From assembly GCA_949752745.1 (NCBI GenBank), contig OX457028.1, forward strand, positions 8,326,922 through 8,390,921: a DNA stretch of 64,000 bases, written 5' to 3'. A model generated the notes under the pieces. That model was given only the letters and a program-made list of their open reading frames with translations, searched no databases and had not been told where the DNA came from. The stretch's first letter is position 1, and every line of letters starts with the position of its first letter. The position numbers and the translations under genes are program-made. Positions 44,301 to 54,100 of the stretch are shown here, piece after piece. This DNA is from Protula sp. h YS-2021 (Eukaryota > Annelida > Polychaeta > Sabellida > Serpulidae).

Positions 44301-45600
44301 TACTGTAGTTAGATGTTTTATGTACTAAGTTTTGTGGATCGCACCTCATTCTACATATTTGTTTGGTGATTTATTAGGCCCCAACCCTTCGGATTGGGGC
44401 CTATAGGTTTGGGGTGTCCGTCCGTCCGTCCGTCTGTCCGTCATCGCTTTATACCCCTATGAATTTGGGGGGGGGGGCGGTTGGGGCCTGCTTTTGTTTC
44501 ACAAATACTTACTTGTTGGTTTATAGCTTATTGTTTCTAATATATTGAAGTTGTGCAGGACGTCGTCCGTTTGTCTGACGAGGCCTTTATTCCGTCGAAA
44601 TTGGTTTTTGAACTGAGGCAAGTTTACCGTAGTTAGATGTTTTATGTACTAAGTTTTGTGGATCGCACCTCATTCTACATTAATGTTTGGTGGTTTATTT
44701 GTTTATAGATTATTGTTTCTAAAATAAATTTTTATTCTGTTTTGGAATACTTTTGGAGCATTTTGGAATCGACATAATTTGTTTTTGCCTCGTTACTAAG
44801 TCCGTGCTTATTCATTCTTTCTTCAAGAAGAATCACATCCCTTAAACTAAGATTATGTCACTGACTATCCACCAGGCGGGGCAAGTAGATCATCAGTGGG
44901 GTTGCATTATTTAGCACTTGACAAGCCTTTGGCTTGCAAGGGCTATATGAATTTGTGCGAGCAGCCGTTGGTATCTTTTTTCTTGACAGTGATCGGATTT
45001 CTTGGGTCATCTCCTCCACCAGCACTACGAGCCCTAGGGCCACGAAACTTAAGGCTTAGGTAGAACTTGATATGAACGTGTGCATGACACTTTTTATTTT
45101 CGCTTTCGATTTCGTTTTCTTGTTTAAAACGCCATGTGAAAAGAGTGTATTATTTGCAAGTAAATGCGGAGCATTTAACGCACAGATCACACAGTTGTTC
45201 AGCTTTGTGCGAGCTCTCACTGCGTTAATAGATAACACTGGCTGAATAAACGGATGGCTTTAAGAGAGACAAACAATGCTGTCCCTCCCACAGATCTTGT
45301 CCGAATACTTTTCAAAGCATTGTTGGCCATGAGGCCTTCCACCAAATCAAATTTTATCAAAATTGGTTGGTATCTCCTTTCACTTTTGTAATGTCTTTGC
45401 TTTTACGGTTGGGCACAATGTCCATTGACATTCTCGTTCATTTATGTTCCCATGAAGGTACATAATACACTTGATATATATTTTATCTACTCTCTGTATC
45501 AGCTGTGATGATCGCGCACACCCCGGAAGGATGTCAACAAGGACTGACCAATAAAGCCGTGGCGGTTGTCATCGACTATCTGGCCGGTATGAACATGTGA
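41333..45600 (+). CDS. Profilin 3 (three coding exons, 139 aa)
   Basis: Actin-monomer-binding profilin. Exons are 41333-41464, 42202-42391 and 45503-45600 with GT/AG borders, phases 0 and 1 as in profilins 1 and 2, total 139 codons plus stop. Exon 1 begins MSWDSYIDNVIAQSKDPEG, exon 2 carries GIMVEGVKYMFLREDDDVV and MGKKKDNGAITIQKSKT, exon 3 AVMIAHTPEGCQQGLTNKA and the end LAGMNM. An acceptor (GCTGTTTTAG) about 60 bases before the ATG suggests a 5' UTR intron. Intron 2 (3.1 kb) holds a 23-bp array interrupted by a pearl-like element. AATAAA at 45743 is a good polyadenylation signal. The frame is intact, so this is the best candidate for a working family member with profilin 1. Confidence 0.95.
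42393..42584 (+). repeat. 23-bp minisatellite, left part (profilin 3 intron 2)
   Basis: Diverged CATCTTTACACCACGCCCCC ATT-type units. The same array resumes at 43440-43840 after an insertion. Confidence 0.85.
42585..43440 (+). mobile_element. Pearl-like element with GTCC microsatellite and about 183-bp units
   Basis: After GGCGAATTGGATATAGG come twelve or so GTCCGTC/GTCT tetramers (42620-42690). Tandem units of about 183 bases then follow with CCTGAAACCTTGCATGGTG, ATATATATATTGAAGATGT and GGCATTATTGT at 42729 and 42910, plus partial units beyond. The microsatellite plus tandem core is the published architecture of molluscan pearl elements. It splits the 23-bp array in two. Confidence 0.65.
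43441..43840 (+). repeat. 23-bp minisatellite, right part
   Basis: About 16 units of CATCTTTACACCACGCCCCC ATT, more regular than those on the left side. Confidence 0.95.
44200..44715 (+). repeat. About 180-bp direct duplication split by a small element
   Basis: The block starting TTCTAATATATTGAAGTTGTG and ending GTTTATAGATTATTGTTTCT occurs at about 44212-44375 plus 44518-44540, and again at 44536-44720. The first copy is interrupted by the element at 44376-44517; the second is uninterrupted. Confidence 0.85.
44376..44517 (+). mobile_element. Short Helentron/pearl-like element, copy B
   Basis: Almost identical to 6918-7052: hairpin AGGCCCCAACCC/ATTGGGGCC, GTCCGTCCG run, poly-G, CGGTTGGGGCCTGCTT, CACAAATACTTACTTGTT. 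The uninterrupted second copy of the surrounding duplication supplies the empty site (TTTATT^TGTTTATAG), so its limits are known to a base or two and no clear target duplication was made. Confidence 0.7.
45250..45440 (+). repeat. Dispersed repeat, copy 2 (partner at 38990-39190)
   Basis: Same word order as the first copy; lies about 60-250 bases before profilin 3 exon 3. Confidence 0.7.
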
Positions 45601-46049
45601 CCCATGCCTCACGTGACCAAGGCCTCACACGTGACCAAGGCCTCACATGGAAGCACCGATGATCAAGCAACACTGGAGCGTGTAGTCTAGTTTCATCCAC
45701 CATCTTTTTATATTTAAACTGCTATGGTTTTTATATTCAAATAATAAACAATTTCACATGGCATTCGCCGTTTTACAGTTACATAGTTATTAAAAGGAAT
45801 GCATAAGCTTCTGCCCCAAAAGCCATGCCTGGTTGTCGTTGGCTGTTTGATAGACATAAACGTTTTTCAAATTCAACCGTGGCCAGCAGCCTTCGCTCGA
45901 CAAGCTATTATTCATCTCCGATTAGAGCAGTGGAACAAAAATTAATATGAATCAACACATTTTGGATTTTATGTGATGGTTTTTGTTTGAGGTGTCGCTG
46001 AATGGACTAGTAGTATTAATAAACTTCAAAGTATTACTTGTACACGTTG

Positions 46050-46370
46050 TGTTTTTATAACCCACCATGACTGGAGGGGGATAGATCGCCCGTCCATACG
46101 TCCGTCCGTCCGTCCGTCCATGCCTTACTCTTTTCTTGCACAAACAGTTCCGGAAAAATCCGCCAACAGATTTTGGTATGAGTATTTGTGTGGATGACCT
46201 CCCCGGCAGATTAGTGTGGGTGGCCTCGGCAGATTAGTGCGGGTGACCTCCCCGGCAGATTAGTGCGGGTGACTTCCCCGGCAGATTAGTGCGGGTGACT
46301 TCCTCGGCAGATTAGTTGAGTGGCTTCCTCGGAAAATAAATGTGGGTGGCCTCGCCAGATTAGTTTTTGG
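46050..46370 (+). repeat. GTCC run and 29-bp CCGGCAGATTAGTGCGGGTGA repeat
   Basis: A GGGGGATAGATCGCCC, (GTCC)n segment at 46073-46118 resembles the pearl-type start. Six to seven units of GGCAGATTAGTGCGGGTGAC follow at 46185-46365. Confidence 0.8.
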
Positions 46371-46639
46371 TCATTCAAGGTCACGGCTGAATATTTACCT
46401 TCGGAACCGTGTTAAGGAGGGCGGGGGAGGTTGGGTGTGGCGATTGTGAACACGATTCCACTCATTTTAACCCAACATAGTGAGAAGACTGGCGTTGATG
46501 CCCTCTCTGATTGGTTAGATTTTGGTGAACTTGAGTGATCATTTCAGGTTACGGCTAAATATTAACCGCCGACCCTTTCGCAATTTGTCCTGTGAACACG
46601 ATTTCGCCCCAGTGTGAGTATTTTTCTGAATAGCAGCTC

Positions 46640-46810
46640 CGGCTGAATAACTGATTACCGTCATCTCTGAGCTGATTACCACCATCTCTCAGAGCGGGTT
46701 AGCACCATCTTCAGAGCTCATTACCACCATCTTTGAGCTGATTACCATCATATCTAAGGGCATATTACCACCATCTCTCAGGGCTGGTTACCAACAACTT
46801 TAAGAGTTGT
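46640..46810 (+). repeat. GATTACCACCATCTCTGAG short tandem repeat
   Basis: About six imperfect units of 22-30 bases; no gene between 45750 and 47000. Confidence 0.8.
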
Positions 46811-47084
46811 CGCGGCATCCGCGTTCCGATGCAAACATTTATGGTTTCATTTTGGGCCGTCAGCCTGTAGGCGTTTGTTGTCACCGTGTCATCCTGTCTG
46901 TCCGGCGTTGTCTAGGCAAAATACCACCGGACATAACATCACCGGACAAAACACCACTGAGCATTACACGACCAAAGAAATGAAAACTTGGAAAAAATAC
47001 CACCTTGTAATTTTATTTTACTGGTCACACTAAAAAAGTGAAGTCTGAATGAAGTGATAACAATTCAACAATTGGAATAAAACA

Positions 47085-47420
47085 TAAAGAAGTGCTTGAT
47101 ATTGGCAGTTGAAAAGAAAAAGAACCAACAGCGTGTGTAGTTTGTGGGAACCACCAACAGGTAGCACGGGAGTTAGGCTATGGGAGAGTCGATATAGGTA
47201 CTGAAATATATTTAAAATTCATGTTTGAGGTGTCGAAAAATAAAGCATAGAAAAACGTGGAAAAAGAAATATTTATGTTTGAAAAAGGCATATATGTTCC
47301 GCATTTTATTGCATCCTGGATATTTTTAGGAACAGTGCACCTACAAAATCTCATTTTACTTATGAAGTAACCATAATATCCAGCCAAATAATGAGATATC
47401 TAACGTATACGAACTCTGAA
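47085..47420 (+). repeat. Segmental duplication, copy 1 (partner 48935-49220)
   Basis: Shared ordered words include AGTGCTTGAT, GAAAAGAAAA, CCAACAG, GTGTGTAG, CACGGG, GTTAGGCTATGGG, GAGTCGATAT, GCATCCTGG and CATTATAT/CATAATAT. A direct repeat about 1.85 kb apart. Confidence 0.75.
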
Positions 47421-47639
47421 CACTCCCTGTTTTATTTTAACAAGGTCTCCAACGGATGGGAAGGAAGAAAATCGCTAGTCTTGACACTGCTACCTTGTCT
47501 TTATTTCCAACTTGCAAACTTCGCTTCCAACTGGGTATAAGTTCGTAGTTTTTTCTGGAAGTTTCTTCCCTTTTCTTTTCGTTTTTTTTCTTCTCTTTTT
47601 CTTCGTTTGGGTGGTTTACAGAGAACTCCTCCTACAACT

Positions 47640-48430
47640 TCTGACAGAAGGAGATGGAATTTCGTGCACATGTAGGAGGTGATGAGGTCTTGGTGAATCC
47701 GCAATGTCTTTTACCTCAAAGGTTAAGGTCGAGGTCAAATTGTGGTCAAAGATTTTTTTTTTCGAAAAATGGTTTCGAGAAAACAAACTCCTTCTAGCGT
47801 TTGAGTCAGCGGAGCTTTATGTTTGGTATACTTGGTGAAACCGCAAATATTTTTTACCTTGGCCTCAAAGGTCAAGGTCAAACTGAGGTTAAAATATTTT
47901 CAAAATGCCTATTTATCATGAAAAGTGAAAATAGCTCAAATCCCAGTTTGCACATATAAACCGTACTCAGTAGGAGGAAACTACCATCCTGAATCTTGAC
48001 CTTGAGGTTCAAGATGAAAGGTCACGTGACCTCATGTGCCGTAAACGATAGACCGATTTATCTAAAAACGGTTCGCGATTTTGAGCTCATGTTCGAGCCT
48101 TTGGGCTTAAACAACGTTACATGAGAGGTATCTCTGTGATCTTGACCTTCTCGCTCACGGTCAAGGTCAAAAATCGGATGTTTTCTATTATCTCGAAAAC
48201 GGTTAGAGATTTTGAGCTCATTTTCGACACTTTGGACATAAAAACGTCGCATAAGAGGTACCTCGGTGACCTTTACTTTCTCGGTTACGGTCAAGGAAAA
48301 AACCGGAAGTTGACTATCATCTCGAAAACGGTTAGATATAGAGTGATTTTGAGCTCATTTTTAACCCTTTGGGCCAAAACGACGACAAAGAATTGGTACT
48401 GCGTGACTTTGAGGTTCTTGGTCATAATTT
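47640..48430 (+). repeat. GGTCAAGGTCAA-type tandem units (about 120 bp)
   Basis: At least three units from about 48040 carry ATCTCGAAAACGGTTAGAGA, TTTTGAGCTCATTTTCGAC, CTTTGG and CTCACGGTCAAGGTCAAAAA. Two more diverged units lie upstream with CCTCAAAGGTCAAGGTC. Frames are repeat-derived. Confidence 0.8.
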
Positions 48431-48796
48431 AATACATTTTAAAATTAATCTCCTGTGGTCGTAGCTAGCCATCCAGACATATTTAAATGCTATAAATGCT
48501 AACCAGGTTAAATTCCATGGCAATGCATGTGAAATTTCTTTGATAAAACAGTATAGCATTTAGAAAGAAATATTACATTAATTTTTTAATGTAATATTAA
48601 TGAATTACTTTTACACTAGTAACACTAATTAATCACTTTTCCAATTAATAAGTATCAAGTACTGACAAAAGGTTTAAAAAGAGTCAGGAAAATCCATTGC
48701 ACGCTCAATGAGGTAAATGCAAAGAAAATCTTTTCAGAGTGACATAACAGTTTTCTCGCCACAATGAAATAGCAAAGGTGGTTTTTCATCTGAAAA

Positions 48797-48914
48797 ACAT
48801 CTACAACACCCGGTATTCGCAGGCGGTCACCCATCCAAGTACTAACCGAGCCCGACGCTGCTCAACTTACGTCATCAGACGAGAACGGGTGTGTTCAGAT
48901 TGGTATCATCGTAA
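48797..48914 (-). rRNA. 5S ribosomal RNA copy (single, possibly diverged)
   Basis: On the minus strand the sequence reads as a 118-base 5S gene. The 3' half (GTACTTGGATGGGTGACCGCC, AATACCGGGTG) is essentially canonical, and the internal promoter region is readable as AAGTTGAGCAGCGTCGGG. The 5' strand (GTTACGATGATACCA) and the closing 3' end (TTGTAGATGT) keep limited pairing. A TTTTT pol III terminator follows at about 48794-48798. It stands alone, not in an array, with a few unusual bases in the A-box area, so it may be a pseudogene or a dispersed copy. Confidence 0.8.
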
Positions 48915-48934
48915 CCATTAAAGTTTTATAAAAA

Positions 48935-49220
48935 TAAAAAGTGCTTGATGTTGACGTTTGAAAAGAAAACGGACCAACAGAGTGTGTAGGTCCGTGGGAA
49001 TATGCCAATGGGCGGCACGGGCGTTAGGCTATGGGGGAGTCGATATGCACTGAGATATAGGTAAAGGATACAAAAATATGGAAAACGAAATATTCATGTT
49101 GGGAAAGGCATTACAAGTATCGCTGAGATTGCATCCTGGTGATTAAAAAAAGAGTGTCCCTTGGGAAATCCTATTTTACTTGTAAATAACCATTATATTG
49201 AGCCAGTTGATAAGTTTTCT
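48935..49220 (+). repeat. Segmental duplication, copy 2
   Basis: Diverged direct copy of 47085-47420; begins right after the 5S copy. Confidence 0.75.
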
Positions 49221-49270
49221 AACGTTCCTATATCACTGTATGCCCCGCGTGATTCTGCGTCTTTCGTGAT

Positions 49271-49998
49271 TTCCCTACGTTATTGTGTTCTACACCATTA
49301 TGTCTGTCCCCCTACAAAATCATGTCCTACATCATTATGTCTGTCCCCTTCCAAAATTTTGTCCTACATCATTATGTCTGTCCCCTATAAAATTTTGTCC
49401 TACATTATTATGTCTGTCCCCTATAAAATTTTGTCCTACACCATTATGTCTGTCCCCCTACAAAATTGTGTCCTACATCATTATGTCTGTCCCCCTACAA
49501 AATTGTGTCCTGCATCATTTTTTCTGCCCCCTACAAAATTTTGTCCTACATCATTATGTCTGTCCCCCTACAAAACTGTGTCCTACATCATTATATCGGT
49601 TCCCTACAAAATTGTGTCCTTGGACAATATGTTTGCCTCCCCTACAAAATTTTTTCCTACATCATTATGTCTGTCCCCTACAAAACTGTATCCTACATCA
49701 TTATGTCAGTTCTCTACAAAATTGTGTCCTACGTCAATATGTTTGCCCCCCCCTACAAAATTGTGTCCTATATCATTTTGTCGGTTCCCTACGAAATTTT
49801 GTCCTACATTATTATGTCTGTCCCACTACAAAATTGTATCCTATATCATTTTGTCGGTTCCCTACAAAATTGTGTCCTACATCATTATGTCTTTCCCCCT
49901 ACAAAATTGTGTCCTACATTATTATGTTGGTCCCCTACAAAATTGTGTTCTACATCATTATGTCTGTACCCTACAATATGGTGTCCTACATCATTATT
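49271..49998 (+). repeat. 36-37 bp minisatellite, left part
   Basis: About 20 units of CTACAAAATTGTGTCCTACA TCATTATGTCTGTCCC. Long frames rich in CLSPYKIVS are artefacts of the repeat. The array resumes at 52925 after a LINE insertion. Confidence 0.95.
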
Positions 49999-50440
49999 TT
50001 TCCCCTTTATTCTCTTTATCAATATACAATATACAATACAAAATCAAACTTGCATACATTAATTACGTACAGGCATATCATAACACTAAGTTTAAGGCAT
50101 ATCATACCGCTAATTTTGTCCATTTAGAAAGTTTTCTTTTTGAAATGAAGAGTAAAAAGAGGTCGAAATGAATTGAGAACCCTCTCCCCTGCCCCTTTAT
50201 GTGTTCAGGCTCTCACCAGCACCTATAACATCTCTCAGAATTACTGCTGAATAAAACGTTCACTTTTATGGTGTAGTGGTGCATAATTTCCCCATTTTTT
50301 ATTAAAATTTTTCACCGAAAGCGATTGCTTATCAACATGTATTCTTTTGTATATTTCATTCAGGATGACGAAGGGCGACACAAATTTGTTGTATCTGCGC
50401 ATTATGCAAATGTAGTTTTGCATTACCATAAGCATTAGAT

Positions 50441-50932
50441 TCAGGGCTGAATTCTCGACACCAAAGATTCCATAGGTGATATTACAATACTTTCTGTAGG
50501 ATTTATTGTATTAAAAATTTCTCGAATCCACTCTTTCTTTGTGGGACAATCGATTAATGCATGTATTAATGTATCTCTTGTTAAATTACACAAATGACAT
50601 GTATCGTCTTCCTTTATTTTCCACTTTACCAAATTTGAGCCGCAATTGATTACATTGTGTATAATTTTAAATTGTAGCGCGAGCAATTTTGGTTCTTTTA
50701 CCGATCTTCTAGTGAGTGTTAAACTTCTATATACCATATCTTCTTGTACATTTAATTCATCACGCCATTTTATGATGGTTGCGAGCGGAGATTTTATAAG
50801 ATTGATGAAATCACAATAGATGTCCCTGCCTTTTGTGTTAGACAAATTCACCTTTTTCCCACTTTTCAGCCTAAAATTGTAGCTGTTGAAGTTGATACTG
50901 GATCTGGGAGTGGCTAAGGCATAGCTTATCAA
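50441..50932 (-). pseudogene. LINE C-terminal region with CCHC-like knuckle
   Basis: The product reads NLVKWKIKEDDTCHLC, then TLIHALIDCP: the CxxC...H....C knuckle seen at the C-terminus of L1/Tx1 ORF2 proteins, preceded by the usual WRDEL and VYRSLTLT helices. Its start lies mid-element; the region continues upstream in other phases. Confidence 0.8.
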
Positions 50933-51242
50933 TTGGTGTTTTTTATTGCATTTCTAACAGCACTGATCACTCCCAAGTATCTAAGAAAGTTTACTTGTAT
51001 ATTGAATTTAGAAGAAAAAATCTTCAAAAGACAACCAGGAACCGTCATCTTTTAACAGATCTTGTATGAACACCACCCCTTTTTCATACCACTCTTTAAT
51101 AAATAGGCTTTGTTGACCCACGACAATGAATTGATTGTTTCACAACACATATTCCGAGCTCTGATGGCGAATTATTTCAGTTGCGTATCAAAACATATTT
51201 TTATAAAAGACCGGAATCGTAGGGAGACTATCAACATGGTAA

Positions 51243-51864
51243 TTACACCTTAGGAGGAACAATTGTCCTCCCATGGGTTCGAAATATCGATGGGTAGTGT
51301 CCGTCCATCCAGTGCCTGAAATAATTCACCTCAGCCAAGGCATTTTCAGAGCCTTCACTGTGCATTCTACATCTATCGCTCTGAGCCCACCCCCCACCCT
51401 CGTTGTACTGTCGAATAATAACTGTGTGTTTTACTTTTGGGGGTTTAGATTTCCACAGAAAGGAGTTGATAGCTTGTTGTACCTGTTTCTTTATTTCGGT
51501 ATTAGCTTCGACAATACAGAATGTATGCACAAATTTTGATGCGCCGAACGTTTTTGTAGCTAGAATCTTGCCACAAATCCTTAATTCTCTTTGGCGGTGC
51601 TGGTTAAGTAAAGCGGTTAAGTTTTTAACTTTATCATCGAAGTTTTTCTGCTATTTTACCGACTTATTTCGCCCTACATGTACTCCCAGCATATCGAAAG
51701 ACCCCTTTAAAAAATTCATATTTAAAATTGTCATTTTTGTCCCTCCAGCATCCTAGATAAAGGATACAGCATTTTTCGGTGTTTAAATTTAGCCCTGAAA
51801 ACTTTGAAAAACCGCGGATGGTTTCAATAGCGTGTAAATGGATGGGGTGGTTCTTACCGTGCAT
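51243..51864 (-). pseudogene. LINE RT thumb/linker, frameshifted
   Basis: Pieces ETIRGFSKFSGLNLNTEKC, LYLGCWR and INSFLWKSKPPKVKHT follow the normal L1/Tx1 order after the RT active site, in alternate phases. Confidence 0.75.
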
Positions 51865-52737
51865 GTGCAGTCATCTGGAAGTTGTTTAATTTTATGCATC
51901 TTGTTTCCTTTATTTAGTCCTATAATGTCATCATTTACACGTATCATAATACCCAAAATTTCTACGCACATCATACAAAGAAGACTTGACAGCGGCCATC
52001 CCTGGCGCATGCCACGAAGTAACTGAAACCAATCGGTATTATAACCATTGTTGCTAATACAACCGAAAATATTAGTGTAGCAACACTTTATCCATGCTAT
52101 AAAATTGTTTCCTAGGTTAAACTTTCGCAATGTAGAAAACAGAAAGGGCCATTCGATTGAGTCAAAAGCCTTTTCAAAATCCAGCTATAACAGAAGGCCA
52201 GGTAGATTGTAAGCTTTATATATTGCTATAACATCTTCAACAAATCTAATATTTTCCCCTATATATCTCCCTTTTATAAACATCGCCTGGTCTGGGTGGA
52301 TAACTGTTGAGAAGTTTTTTGCTAACCTTTTAGCCACTGTCTTGGTGAGTATTTTATAGTCCATATTGAGAAGTGATACTGGTCTCCAGTTTTTTATTTG
52401 AGTGCTTTCGTTCCCTTTTTTCTCTAATAATATTATCCCTCCACTTCTTTGTGACATAGATAATTCTCCCTTTTGAAATGAATAGTTTAAGCAGGCAACC
52501 AGCTTCGGATAATTTTTTCCCAAAAAGCTTGGTAGAGCTCAACAGCCCATCACTTCCAGGCGATTTGTTTAGACCGAATTCTTTAAAGGCTTCATGACAT
52601 TTTTGTAGAGTGATTGGACCCTCGAAAGATTTTGAATGTTTGAAAATTTCCCCAAGTTTGTCCATATCACTAGTTTGTACTATGTTTAAGTCCCCTTCGC
52701 AGATAATTTTATCTCCATAGTCATAGAAGTGCAACAT
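51789..52737 (-). pseudogene. LINE reverse transcriptase core
   Basis: The order is SPGSDGLL, NWRPVSLLNMDYKILTK, DQAMFIKGRYIGEN, LDFEKAFDSIEW (after one TAG at about 52184), WFQLLRGMRQGWPLSSLL and a degraded FADD box read as LPDD. The catalytic Asp of motif A is kept but motif C has lost its aromatic/alanine pair, and a frameshift follows. The EN GDLN box lies just upstream at about 52690. Dead copy. Confidence 0.85.
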
Positions 52738-52924
52738 GTTTCGAAAGCAGTTTAAAAATTCCTCTTTTTGAATTTCGTTGTTGGGACTATAAACATTAGC
52801 AATGGATATTATCTTACCTGATTGTACAATTTAAGGACAGGCAATCTACCATCCATTACAATCTTGTGTTCTAATATTTTTAAGTTTTGTGTTGTTACAA
52901 TAGCTTGTCCTGCGCTTCTGGTCG

Positions 52925-53080
52925 TACCCTACAATATGGTGTCCTACTTCATTATGCCTGTCCGCCTAAAACTGTGTCCTACATCATTATGTCTGTCCCC
53001 CTACAAAATTGTGTCCTACATCATCATGTCTGTCCCTTACAAAATTGTGTGTATCCCCTACAGCTTGTGTTTGTGCACTA
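52925..53080 (+). repeat. 36-37 bp minisatellite, right part
   Basis: Four units with ACAAAATTGTGTCCTACATC resume after the LINE. Confidence 0.9.
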
Positions 53081-54100
53081 CGTCATTGTCTCCATTGTTG
53101 TGAGCTTCCCTACAATAGTTTGCTCTACATGACTGTGTGCTGCATCATTGGTGTCCGCTACACGGTTTGGTCCTATAGAAATGTGTCTGTATCTGTAGTG
53201 TTTGTAGCTAGTGCTTGACTCAGAGTTTTGAAGAGTCACCCATCACAAATTTATGAAGGAGTGATATCCCTTGCAAGTCTAGGAAGGTGACTCATATGAG
53301 TTATGACTCACCAATTTGTGAGGAATTAATTGGCATGACATCAAGGAATGATATAAATAAGGGATCCAATGTGAGGTGCGTTTACAGTCTTTTCCCTCGA
53401 CAGGCACAGCAGGCACGTAACAAGCTTGATGAATCGGCGATTTATTAAATTACGTTTTGTTTGTATTGAATTAGAGTTGAAGGAAATTAATCAGTATGTT
53501 TTATTCCTAAAAAACCGGTGGCATGTGTTAAAGAACATCACATAGGTACAGTTATAAAATTAGTCGTTGTTAGAAATCAAGAATTCAATTCCGGAAATTA
53601 ATTATGCCAAGCGTCAAACCCTTAAACTGCGATGACTCGAACAATTGATGCGGATAAAAAAACAGGCAGTTCCAAAAAAGACTGTGTTGTAATTGAAAAT
53701 TGTGTTATTGTACGATTCGGTTTGGCGCAAAAACAAACTGTGTACCACCATTCGCCATTAAATCGAAAGCCATTAAGTCCATTTAAGGATTTGCATGGCC
53801 CCATGGTCGTTACGTGTGAACAGAAGTAAAAGTAGATAGGATTGAGATTTTAAGCACATGATCAATTTTATCAAACATATATAAAAACGTTTACATTCAT
53901 TACTTGTTCTACAACAACAACAACGCAAGGGTTTTTTCTACAGATTTTGTAATAATGTAGAGTGGCGCCCCGTAGTAACGTTAAACAGGCCGTCTAGTTG
54001 TGATTTTAATTTTTTCTCGCTTATTTGTACCTTTTTGACAGAATTTGACTAAATGGGTATTATTATCCGCATTCGCCATTGTGTCTGCTTGTCCGTCAGT
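53081..54100. other. Noncoding spacer
   Basis: A 65-codon frame at 53632 has no recognised domain. Nothing else noted. Confidence 0.4.

Larger units (their letters stand above)
49999..52924 (-). mobile_element. L1/Tx1-like LINE, 5'-truncated and degenerate
   Basis: Read on the minus strand from 52924 it carries the end of an endonuclease (ISIANVYSPN, then GDLN), a reverse transcriptase and a C-terminal zinc-knuckle region, ending in an A-rich tail near 50000. The flanks (49968-49998 and 52925-52955) share the same roughly 30-base sequence, beginning GTACCCTACAATATGG, consistent with a long target-site duplication. Confidence 0.85.

Noticed and set aside
49161..50171. 336-codon frame and two overlapping frames rich in CLSPYK/SYIIMSV
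   Set aside because: All three phases are open across the same 36-37 bp array; the product is a translation of satellite DNA.
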